DNA from: Erodium maritimum
Lineage: Eukaryota; Streptophyta; Magnoliopsida; Geraniales; Geraniaceae
DNA length: 64,000 bases
Direction of reading: 5' to 3'
Assembly (NCBI GenBank): GCA_963921825.1
Contig: OY997596.1
Span: 13,521,001-13,585,000, forward strand
The notes beneath the pieces were generated by a model that saw only the letters and a list, made by a program, of their open reading frames with translations, did no database searches and was not told where the DNA came from. A program made the translations under genes and the position numbers. Positions 31,425-41,274 of the stretch are shown one piece after another (the stretch's first letter is position 1; each line of letters opens with the position of its first letter).

Positions 31425-31978
31425 ATTGAACATAGTTACTTAAATTTTGCTAACAGTATGAGTATTATATTTTATGTTCTAACAAAAAAATGTGGTCAAT
31501 AGGTTTGTACCAAAAAAGAGTTTATATGCTTGAGTTTTTTTATCAGAATAAAGAGAATTTTATTTATTCTAACCTTTAAGTTAAAGGACAAAAAAAGAAA
31601 TTTTATCCTGAAGAAGACTAAGCAACAAGGCTTACAAATAAGCAAAAATGCTTACAGAGAAATTAAGTAACAAAAAGCATAGATAAAAAAAAGACAATAT
31701 GAAATAGAGAGATTAAATCTGATTTGTAGGAAGGTGAAGTAATTTTTTGGTTGCTCATAACTGTTGATTGTTGAAAGTAGCTTAGATGTAGAAAGATCAC
31801 ATCAGAGCATGTTAGTCCTGCACTTTCTGATTTTGCAACAAGAACTAAAGGATGAGATCCAGGCCGAGAAGGGGAAAGTATAATCATCCTTAAATGGGGA
31901 CCTTTAAATGCTAAAAGATAAGTTTTGGATTGTGGAGACAATTTTCTCAATAGAGTGTTTTTTTTGATAAATGATGAT
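31425..31978. repeat. Segmental duplication, copy A, left part
   Basis: Near-identical to 37349-37900 over its whole length. It includes target DNA, the 3' UTR and poly(A) end of LINE-B (T run 31535-31541 on the plus strand) and the 16-bp TSD AATTTTCTCAATAGAG (31940-31955) of a nested truncated LINE. It is interrupted at 31978 by a solo LTR and resumes at 35316. Confidence 0.85.
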
Positions 31979-32234
31979 TGTCAGGTCCCAATTTCAGTAA
32001 ATCGAACTCGGGACGCGAACATTTAAAATCATAAAATGATGAAACCTGTTTTGGATAAACACTTTAAAATCTCCATTTAATTAATCAAAATAATAATTAC
32101 AACTTAAAATATGTCCCAACACGTGGACAAAAGTACAAGGTATCCGTCACTAGACTCAAAAGACAAAAACCCAGAATCCCGCTCCTAGCTCTTCAAGCCT
32201 AAGAAGCTCACCTAGTCCAACCCGCGACCGGTAC

Positions 32235-33858
32235 CTGTAGGAAAAGCAGCTAGGGGTGAGCGTTCGCTCACCACCACGGATAACAGACTGACTACGACAT
32301 AATTAGTAGACAAAGTCGGTAACACCAAAAACAAAGTCAACACCGGGGAACACTGTCCCCAACCCAAGTACTATGACTGAACAATACACCCACAGTTACC
32401 TTCCTTGACCAACTCATCACCCTGACACGTAAAGTAGACCCGACACAACGATCACGACCTCTTCCAAGGACTCAAAAGACCACCACGCAACACCAAACAA
32501 GATCACAAAGGATCGCACACCAAACAAGATCACAAAGGATCGCAAACCAGCTGTCAAGAACGCTCATTCCCTCCCGAGACTCTAACTCGGTCAGGCCAAC
32601 CCAAGAATGCTTGCAACTTACCGAGACTTTAACTCGTAAGCCAACCGGAGAAATGCTTGCAACTTACCGAGACTCTAACTCGTAAGCCAGCCAAAGAATG
32701 CTTGCAACTTACCGAGACTCTAACTCGTAAGCCAGCCAAAGAATGCTCACAAACCCAAACCACACATGCGCGGCCAGGAGCCCTTTGTTGGCGGGCGGGC
32801 CCCCTACCCCGTCTGAACATGCAGACGCGTGTGCTCGTGGACCCCCGTTTCATGAAGCGGGCCCCCAACCTCAGGTAACCACAATCACAATCACAATCAC
32901 AAACACGATCACAAGCAAGTTCAACACTCATAGGCACTCATGGCCACCAAGACACCAACAGTAAAACTCGGACTCAACAGCCCCACAGGCACTCACGGCC
33001 TCCCAAGACACACCAACAGTAAAACACGGACTCAACCGCCCCACAGGCACTCACGGCCTCCCAAGACACCAAAGGTAAAGACACGGGTTCAACAACCCCA
33101 CGGGCACTCATGGCCACCCAAAACACCAAAGGTAAAGACACGGGTTCAACAACCCCACGGGCACTCATGGCCACCCAAAACTCAACGATGAAACACGCTC
33201 GCAACTTACCGAGACTCTAACTCGTAAGCCAGCTAAAACACCAAAGATAAAGACACGGGTTCAACAACCCCACGGGCACTCATGTCCACCCAAAACTCAA
33301 CAATAAAACACGCTCGCAACTTACCGAGACTCTAACTCGTAAGCCAGCTAAAACACCAACAGTAAAGTACGGTCTCTCATGGCCACCCAAACATGAATAA
33401 TAACACGGGCTCTCATGGCCACCCAAGACTCAACAATAATAATACGGGCTCTCAAGGCCACCCAAAACTCGATAATAATACACGGGCTCTCAAGGCCACC
33501 CAAGACACCAAAAGATCAATCAACCTCCGGCTTAACCAAAAACTCCAACAGTCCTAATATCAACAGTTTCTCAATCAACCTCCGGGCATGGTCATATGCC
33601 TCCAGTACTCCTAATATCGATAAGTTCACAAACAACCTCCGGGGATGGTCATATGCCTCCAGTAATTCTAATAACGCTAAGTTCTCTGCTCCTACGACAC
33701 TACTAAGTGTCACATGCTTTTCTCATATTCGCTACGTTCCCGTATCATGCTTTTCTAATATTTAAATAACCTATTCAACCCACGACACCCCGGTGTCACA
33801 TGCAATTCTACTGTTAACTTTCCCCAGTCAGGGCCGAGATCCGGCTACTTTTCCTTAC
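32235..33858 (-). other. Intron-like module in solo LTR, consensus-like donor
   Basis: On the minus strand, ACGAG|GTAAGG starts at 33858 and CTTTTCCTACAG|GT ends at 32235 (1624 bp). GTAAGG is closer to the plant 5' splice consensus than the GTAGGG of the other copies. The conserved hairpin is at 32255-32272. Confidence 0.45.
32600..33510 (-). repeat. Tandem repeats inside the solo LTR module
   Basis: There is a ~45-bp unit containing TTACGAGTTAGAGTCTCGGT (minus strand), with copies near 32625, 32665, 32710, 33210 and 33315. A ~57-bp unit contains TGCCCGTGGGGTTGTTGAAC, and GGCCACCCA-type units lie at 33370-33510. The units differ from the 37- and 48-bp repeats of elements 1 and 2 apart from the GGCCACCCA-type units, which are related to the 37-bp one. 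The several ORFs here are repeat translations. Confidence 0.8.
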
Positions 33859-35315
33859 CTCGTGCGTGTTCTCCCGAAAGCCAAACAACGAGCTCCGGTG
33901 ATGATCTCAGTCACTCACCCAGCTTTCCCTTGCCTCGGTCCGCGACACGATCTAAAAGAACGCAATTTAAAGGCACTTAACAACTTGCAGGAATAAACTG
34001 AAAATCATCAAACTCGATGCTCAAACTTAACCCCGACAATGTGGATCACTCCCAAACTTCCCAACTACTCGACATTGTCGATAAGGGACCCGTCAAGGCC
34101 CGATTCGCCCGACATGGCGAATCTGCCCGGGTTTTGTAAATGCCCTTCCGGGGCTCCAAAAATTCCCGTTTTCGTTTCTACGGTCTTAGAATAATTCAAG
34201 GGTCCCAATATACTTGACCGAATCGAATTCCGACTCCCGAGTCAATTACTTTCCGTTTCAAGTTTCTAAAACCCGTTAATTGTAACTTTTCCAATTTAAT
34301 TCCAATTTTCGATTCGGTTAAGGATAAATGGTTCGGGAAACGTTTTAAACCACCCGAACGATAAAACCCGAGCACCCGAGCACGTGGGCCCCACCCGAAC
34401 CACTTGGCTGTGGGCCCTAGGGCTCAAAGTGGGGCTCGGCCACCATGGTGGTGGCTGGTCCCAGCTCCGGCCAGCCACCCATGGCCGGCCGGCCACCACC
34501 CACGGTGGCCGGAGCTCCTCCCGAGCCTCCGGTCATCGGAAAACGCCCTCTTTCCCCTCCAATACCTCCAAAACGTCTCCAACAATTACCCCAACATCAA
34601 AACCACCTTAAACTAATAGGTTTACACAAACCCTAACGAGAATCGGTTCGGTGTATACCGTAGAGGAGAACGAGGGGAGTGCACTTTCTTCTTGCCTTGA
34701 GACGATCCAATGGTGGAGATGAGCGTGAATAGTGGCCAAACCTCCCAACTCCCTTCTTCTTCTCTCCCTTTCTTCTCTCTTCTTTCTCTTTCTACAAACT
34801 AACACCCTTTCTATTTTTTTTTCTTAAGGGTGTGGTCTTCATTTCCCCCACAAAACTAACACCATCACTTGTTTGACAAGTGGCAAGGTGGGTCCCACAC
34901 CTTTTGGAAAATATCTACTAGCTAAAATCTAATCAGATTCGCGAAAATCGGACGTTTCGGGCCCCGAACGGGCACTTTTTCCCAAAAATTACGAAACTTG
35001 GCGGGCCACAAAGAAACGGCTCAACTAAGACCGCTGCGACGACGTCTAAGCTTTTTGGATCCAAAACGGTCCTCGAATGGACCAAAACGTCGCTCGGTTG
35101 ACTTTTCCAGCGAAAAGTCAACATTTCCCAAATTGATCAGAAAGGTTCCCTGAGTCCCCCGGAACTCACTTTGGTCAAACACGGGGTCAACTTAAGTCCG
35201 GTATGACACTCGGGGTCATTTTAGGTTCACTTAACCGTCAGTCTTAAAAAAATTTAAATTTTCCTGTTTTTCGCAGGTTTGACTGGCGTTGACCGGGAGT
35301 GGTTATTGCAATGAT

Positions 35316-35679
35316 TTATTGATAGACTTTGAAATAAAGAGAATTACAAAGCCTTAGGACCGCTAAAAAGCTATCCCAAGTAACCTGCAAAAGAGACTCT
35401 ACCACAAACGGTAAGAGAATCTTCCTAAAAAAGCGAAAAAACAACAAAGAGCGGGGAACAACAGCCAAATACAAAGAGATCCTATTCGATAGAAGGAGGA
35501 ACATCGTCCTTGAACTCTATCTGCAGTAAAGTCCCTGTAGCGACAAAGTGTCTCCAAGCCTCGTTTTTACGTTGAGCCTCAAGCTTCTCGATTTCACTTA
35601 TGCAAAGTGAGCGAGTCGTCACCCGAAAAGGCTGGTGAGGTTTCTTCTTTCTTTTCCCTTTAACCTTATGTATAATTTT
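35316..35679 (-). repeat. Segmental duplication, copy A, right part
   Basis: Continues copy A after the solo LTR. It matches 37906-38268 and contains the 5'-truncated LINE insert. It stops inside the second TSD copy (AATTTT), where the LTR-like unit starting TGTTAGTC begins. Confidence 0.85.
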
Positions 35680-37348
35680 TGTTAGTCTTAGTGCCCGTAG
35701 TTCAATCCTAAATGTCCAAATGTATATATCATCGTTAGCAATAAAATTAAAGCGGCTTTATATTACTTATGTGTTGGCGTAATATATCGATGTGTGCTCT
35801 GATCTATGCTCACAATGTGAATAAAACCATAGATCGAGATAGATCACACTCGATGGGTCCCCAGTCAACAAAGCTTCACTAGAAGCGACTAGTATGAAAT
35901 ATGGCTTTTTATGGCTTACGTTCTGTTAGTCATTGGAATGGGATTCCGGAGTCTGATCATATATATCATCTGGGACATGATATTGGACGACCCGCCCTGA
36001 ATATGTGCCATAGATTAAGTCATGAACATATTCAGTGTCGTAGCTTGTCATGTATCCTTAGACCAAGGAGTCTTTGTGATCGCTATGTAGTCAACAACTG
36101 AGTTTGACCTGAGCCTAACGTTGTCCGTAACAGGGCTTCCATAACGACCAGGATTGGCTTGGGGACGGGCTACATGAGTGACACGAAACACGGCTAAGGG
36201 ATTTATCCCTCATATTGAGGTATGGGAAAGATATCGGTTCTCGGCCGCTTGATCGAGAGTGACTGAAAGAATAGCATGGACATGCACATGATAGTGGGTA
36301 TCATATATTCAGTCATCTCACGTATCAAGGAACATTGATTGAGAATAATAAGGATGACGGCTTTATGCCTTATCTCAATCAGGATATCGGAGATAAAAGG
36401 ATAGTGACATAGATGACAGAAAGGTTAGAATCGACAGGGTCGATTCGTTATGCAGTGTCAGGCAATACTAAAGTCTCGTTAGTTGCCACTTAAATAGGAT
36501 CAAGTAAAATGGGATTTTACGTTGATCTATTGACATGCATAAACCTAAGGTTCACACCGGAGGGTGAAACTCATTGATGCATTTATGGAGAATGGACAAA
36601 AGGGAGTTGTCTCAAGACATGACCAAAACTAGGTTTTGGGTCATGTGCCCGTAAGTGAATAGGACTTTACGGATCAAGACAAGGCTTGGAGTCTTGGAAT
36701 TGATCGCGTCGGATAATGTTGGACATTTCCGGTATGGAAGGCTTGGAGGCGATGAGTGAATCACGGGACCTCGTTGGAAATGGCCACGGGCCATGTTCCA
36801 AGAGGCCCATGAAAGGCCCATGCAACCAAGGCCCATGAAACTAATTAATCAAGTCTTGATTAATTAGTACTAAGTAAGCAAGACAAAGATTAAGGTGTTG
36901 GTGATTCACCACCTAACCCAATCTTGTCTTGCCATACTTTGTCCTATTTACACCTTACTTATCACCATGTTTGTCCCATGCCTTTAGTTGGACAAGTATG
37001 TGGTTTGTTATGTTTAAGTCATTTTTTTTTCAACATAACAAACACAAGAAAAGAATAGGAAACACAATTTTCTCTCTCTCCCAAGAGCAATTTCGGCCAA
37101 GACTACATTTCTTCTCCATTTTGTGTTCTTGACTCCTCAAAGAGAAGAATTACGTAGCTTTGATTCCCATGTGGATACGTAGGCGTCTTGGAGACTCAAG
37201 CCAATTATTCGTTACCCGGTGTTCTTGTTTTGCTAAGAAATAGTGCTGAATTTTTCTCTTGTGAATCAATTCTTTGTTAGTTGTTTCATGGTTTTAATCG
37301 TCTCTTGGTTTTCATTGATTTTCCGCTGCGAGTTGGTTAAATTTTTCA
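35680..37348 (+). mobile_element. LTR-like unit at the duplication junction
   Basis: Begins TGTTAGTC and ends TTTTCCGCTGCGAG...TTTTTCA; the TTTCCGCTGCG word near the end is typical of plant copia-type LTRs. The length (1669 bp), lack of ORFs and TG...CA ends suggest a solo LTR of an unrelated retrotransposon. No TSD is present because its two flanks are different ends of the duplicated segment. An alternative is unique filler DNA between duplicate copies. Confidence 0.45.
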
Positions 37349-37458
37349 TTGAACATAGTTACTTAAATTTTGCTAACAATATGAGTATTATATTTTATGT
37401 TCTAACAAAAAAATGTGCTCAATAGGTTTGTACCAAAAAAAGAGTTTATATGCTTGAG

Positions 37459-37882
37459 TTTTTTTTTATCAGAAAAAGAGAATATTATTCATTCTAACCT
37501 TTAAGTTAAAGGACAAGAAAAAGAAATTTTATCCTGGAGAAGACTAAGCAACAAGGCTTACAAATAAGCAAAAATGCTTACAGAGAAATTGAGTAACAAA
37601 AAGCATAGATAAAAAAAAAGATAATATGAAATAGAGAGATTAAATCTGATTTGTGGGAAGGTGAAGTAATTTTTTGGTTGCTCATAACTGTTGATTGTTG
37701 AAAGTAGCTTAGATGTCGAAAGATCACATTAGAGCATGTTAGTCCTGCACTTTCTGATTTTGCAACAAGAACTAAAGGATGAGATCCAGGCCGAGAAGGG
37801 AAAAGTATAACCATCCTTAAATGAGGACCTTTAAATGCTAAAAGATAAGTTTTGGATTGTGGAGACAATTTTCTCAATAGAG
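37459..37882 (-). mobile_element. LINE-B 3' end: 3' UTR and poly(A)
   Basis: On the minus strand, from a C-terminal SIEKIV motif (about 37880) through a short stop-terminated tail and a 3' UTR ending ATTCTC...CTGATAAAAAAAAA (T9 run 37459-37467 on the plus strand). This is the 3' terminus of the large LINE-B, whose coding parts continue at 38263-38915, 51284-51670 and 62905-64000. Confidence 0.7.
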
Positions 37883-38262
37883 ATTTTTTTTGATAAATGA
37901 TGATTTATTGAAAGACTTTGAAATAAAGAGAGTTACAAAGTCTGAGGACCGCTAAAAAGCTATCCCAAGTAACTTGCAAAAGAGACTCTACCACAAACGG
38001 TAAGAGAATCTTCCTAAAAAAGCGGAAAAAAAACGAAGAACGGGGAACAATAGCCAAATACAAAGAGATCCTATTCGATAGAAGGAGGAACATCGTCCTT
38101 GAACTCTATCTGCAGTAAAGTCCATGTAGCGACAAAGTTTCTCCAAGCCTCGTTTTTACGTTGAGCCTCGAGCTTCTCGATTTCACTCATGCAAAGTGAG
38201 CGAGTCGTCACCCGAAAAGGTTGGTGAGGTTTCTTCTTTCTTTTCCCTTTAACCTTCTGTAT
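37883..38262 (-). mobile_element. 5'-truncated LINE nested in LINE-B, 16-bp TSD
   Basis: A 380-bp insert flanked by AATTTTCTCAATAGAG (37867-37882 and 38263-38278). It ends with an A tail (T8 run 37884-37891) on the minus strand and starts in the basic C-terminal region of a related LINE ORF2 (KVKGKRKKKPHQ...). 5' truncation, poly(A) and a 16-bp TSD are standard target-primed reverse transcription products. Confidence 0.85.
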
Positions 38263-38915
38263 AATTTTCTCAATAGAGTTAGAGACATTGTTGAACACAA
38301 TGTTGTTCCTTGCTAGCCACATGAATTAGAGAGATAAAAATGCTAAGTTGTTCTACTTCTTCTTAGGCTTGTGGGGAGTTAGAGTCCTCTAGGAGCTGAT
38401 TAAGTATGTGAAATTTCTAGGAATGGCCCAGAAGAGACTCTACCACTTGATGATAGAGACCATATATGACAAGGTTTGCTACAATATATAAGTAAGTGAG
38501 AAGCATCCTCAAAGTCATAGTTGTAGAATGGAAAAATGATATCCTCAAGAGTGAAAGTTAGGCCTCTAGTTTCCAAGAAACACTTTTTTGGAATTGCCAA
38601 GTGATTGCACAATCAGCCAAAAATAGAAATCTTGGGAGGCAAGGAAGGATTCCGTATGTATTTTTTCCTAAGAGACTTCTTGGATGCCTCGATTAGCAAG
38701 CAATTGATAGACTTTGTTCACAGAGAAACCTTTGTTGTCTTCTTGTATGGATAATTTGTCCTCTTTAGTTAGAATTACTTGATTAAGAAGGGAACATAGA
38801 GATTTAAGTCTCCTCTTTCCCACCTTTTGAGCTTTCTTCTAAATCTGAGGAATCAAAAGCCATTTTCCCAAATATAGAAAACATTGTCTGATTTTTTATT
38901 GCTTTATAAATATAA
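38263..38915 (-). pseudogene. LINE-B ORF2: zf-RVT and C-terminal region
   Basis: From the MULE edge downward the minus strand reads SNKKSDNVFYIWENGF, then FSVNKVYQLL, then a zf-RVT-like block at 38612-38400 with a degenerate zinc motif (only H-x4-Y-C clear), then MWLARNNIVFNN at 38322-38287 and SIEKI. This is the post-polymerase part of a plant LINE ORF2. Several stops and frame changes are present. Confidence 0.75.
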
Positions 38916-39450
38916 GGGGAACCTTGCTTCCCAACTATGTTTCACCTTTAATTCTACTATCCAAACTGCGACTTACCTTTCGTGACTATTCCTATCTGTT
39001 ACGTATTCGTATTTTATACGAACTAACAAAACTCGTGAAAACTGACGACTCTGTTAATTTTGCTTGCGAAAAGTCAGAATTGTCCTCAACCTTGACCTTA
39101 AGCTTGTGTCAGTTCAAAAGACATTCTCATTTTACTCATCTCTCACATTTTCTCTGTAAAGAAGAACACGAAGCAAGCGAAGCACGAAGAAGGAGATACT
39201 AGAGCTGAGAAGTCGACAAACCCACAAAGAAGGAGAACATCATCGAGTTGTAGGTATGTACTCTACACCTATGGGTATGTATTTGGGGTTTACTGAGAGG
39301 TTAGGGTTTAGATTGTAGGGATTTTTTTTCGTAGGTTAGGGTTTCGTGCTTCACTGGTTTTAGTTTTAGGATTTGAGTTCTATAAGCTTCGGTTTGAGAA
39401 TTATGTTATAGGGTTTCGATTCTTACTCGGTTGTTATGAATTTCACTACT

Positions 39451-40840
39451 AGGGTTTTGTAGAAAGATGCAAAAATCAGGTTTGATCCTTACTTGTATGG
39501 TCTTTGTTTAGTTTCAAATGTGATATGTCCATATGTTGAAGTCAGAAATGTGATAGTTCAAAAGAGTTTCATTATCTGAAAGTTAGGGTTTTGTAGAAAA
39601 ATGCAAAAATCAGGTTTAATCCTTACTTGTATGGTGTTTATTTAGTTTCAAATGTGATTTGATTTATTCAAACGAGTGATAGTTTAAAAGAGTTTCATAA
39701 TCTGGATCATTCCTCCCCTAGGTACCAAACTCTCTCGCCAAAGCCCTTGGCCTCCCTCTTTTTTGTCGCCGCCGCCGGCGGTCTCCTGCCACTGGAGACC
39801 GCCGGACCCCCCTTTTTTCTTGTTCCTAGCTTCCCTGGATTTCCTTCCTCTCTCTTGCCTGTCTCTTTCATCCGAGCTTCGACGTTCTCTTCGGCAGCTC
39901 CTCCCTTGTCCGCCTTCTCCGACCTTGCTACTCCAGTGAACCATCAGTCTTGGTCGTCCCAGCCTCCTAATCGCCTCCTCTCCGGAGATCTTACTTCGTC
40001 TCTGCCCTCGGGCTCTCTGGGCACTTGTGGCTTGGGACCTCCTTAGTCTGATGGATTTACTGTGATATCATCGCCGCGTCTCCGCCTCCTCTCCTGGTCG
40101 GGTTTTGGCTGCTGTCCTCTGCCTGCTCCTCCTCTGCTCGCGCCGCGTCTTCCTCGCTCGTCGCCGCTCGCTTGGGTGTCTCTGTGCTTTAGGGTTCCGG
40201 TCTTCTGGGTGTTGTCCCCCGGTTCTACCCTCGTCGTAGATCCGTCGCTACCCTCGCCTGAGCCCGTCGTGGTCTGTACGGTCGGGATTGGGTGTCGATT
40301 TGCTTGGATGTTGGCCCGCGACACCCCCCCTCGTCCGCTTGGCTTCGTGTTGTTTCTTCGCCAGTTCCAACGTCGCTTCTCCGGTGGAGTTTGGCTCCAA
40401 CGTGATTCTGGCTCCGGTGATGACCTCGGGTGCGCGATTCTAGCTCCGGTTATGACCTCGGGTTTGGGTTCTCGTCGCTTCAGTTCTCGCGCGCCGCTCC
40501 TCCAGTTCCCAATGTCTGCGCGTGTTCCGAGTCCGAGACGCGTGCGCGGATGTGTCAGATTTCCTTTGAGTTGCCCATGTCTTTTGGGCTTCTCTTAGCT
40601 CTTTCTTTTCTGTTGGGCCTTTGAGCCCTTCCTCTTCTCAATGTACTTCTCCTTTTTGGAGCATCTATTTTGGGAATAAAATCGTATTTTTCATTGATAA
40701 AAAAAAAAGAGTTTCATAATCTGAAAGTTAGGGTTTTGTAGAAAAATGCAAAAAACGGGTTTAATCCTTACTTGTATGGTGTTTGTTTAGTTTAAAATGT
40801 GATTATCATATTTTCAAAAGAGTTTCATAATCTGAAATTG
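39451..40840 (+). repeat. ~130-bp tandem repeat, three copies, one split
   Basis: The unit contains AGGGTTTTGTAGAAAAATGC, CCTTACTTGTATGGT and GAGTTTCATAATCTG. Copies lie at about 39451-39584, 39585-39704 and 40724-40840; the boundary between the last two is occupied by the retroposon at 39705-40704. Confidence 0.75.
39705..40704 (+). mobile_element. GC-rich 1-kb retroposon with poly(A) and long TSD
   Basis: Flanked by AAAAGAGTTTCATAATCTG (39686-39704 and 40705-40723; the first four A are ambiguous with the tail). It ends GGGAATAAAATCG...TTTTTCATTGATAAAAAAAA. The body is about 60 percent GC, rich in CCGCCG and CTCC, unlike its AT-rich surroundings. It has no RT. A 178-codon ORF (40062-40598) shows composition-driven Arg/Pro/Ser/Leu bias without a domain. 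It could be a LINE 5' UTR fused to a 3' tail (internally deleted LINE) or a retroposed transcript. Confidence 0.8.
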
Positions 40841-41027
40841 TGATTTTTTTTTAGATTATGAAACTCTAAATGTGAGAGCTGAAAACAATTTGTGAATATA
40901 TGATATGTGATAGTATTATATTACTGTGTGAATCGCGAATTGATGTATATATGTCTAAACTCTGAGTTGTTGTATTTGTTTTAAACAAAATCTGAGTTGG
41001 TGCATTTGTGTTACACAAAATTTGTAG

Positions 41028-41221
41028 ATGGATGAAAAGAGTAATGGTAAGAAACAGACAGCGATGAGAAGGTTAGTTGATCGGATGATGAATATATTTT
41101 GTAGGCTAAGATGTTTAGGGAGGAAGTCATAGAAGAAGAAGAAGAAGAAGAAGAAGAAGAAGAAGAAGAAGAAGAAGAAGAAGAAGAAGAAGAAGAAGAA
41201 GAAGAAGAAGAAGAAGAAGAA

Positions 41222-41274
<53 letters not shown>

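Larger units (their letters stand above)
31979..35310 (-). mobile_element. Solo LTR of a third Tekay-related family, TSD ATGAT
   Basis: 3332 bp, beginning TGCAATAACC and ending GGGACCTGACA on the minus strand, with the TSD ATGAT at 31974-31978 and 35311-35315. The homologous segment at 37.9 kb preserves the uninterrupted site, which confirms the boundaries. It shares U3, the GGCCGGCCGGCC region, donor and acceptor words and the hairpin with elements 1 and 2, but has a longer, differently built repeat interior. Confidence 0.95.
37349..38268. repeat. Segmental duplication, copy B (uninterrupted)
   Basis: Matches copy A (31425-31978 plus 35316-35679) with only scattered differences. It lacks the solo LTR, so it shows the pre-insertion state at about 37900-37907. 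It comprises target DNA, the LINE-B 3' end and the 380-bp truncated LINE. Confidence 0.85.
39254..41027 (+). other. Candidate 5' UTR intron of the MULE transposase gene
   Basis: A donor-like GTTGTAG|GTATGT at 39254 follows a purine-rich leader. An acceptor-like ACAAAATTTGTAG ending at 41027 sits directly before ATG 41028. The span holds three copies of a ~130-bp repeat and a 1-kb retroposon. The intron is inferred from splice-like words only. Confidence 0.35.

Noticed and set aside
32629..33204. ORFs rich in HGLPRHT/HSWPP repeats
   Set aside because: They read through the tandem repeats of a solo LTR on both strands and have no independent support.
40062..40598. 178-codon ORF in the GC-rich retroposon, candidate protein gene
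   Set aside because: Its Arg/Pro/Ser/Leu composition follows the GC-rich DNA, no domain is visible, and long ORFs exist on both strands of the same stretch.
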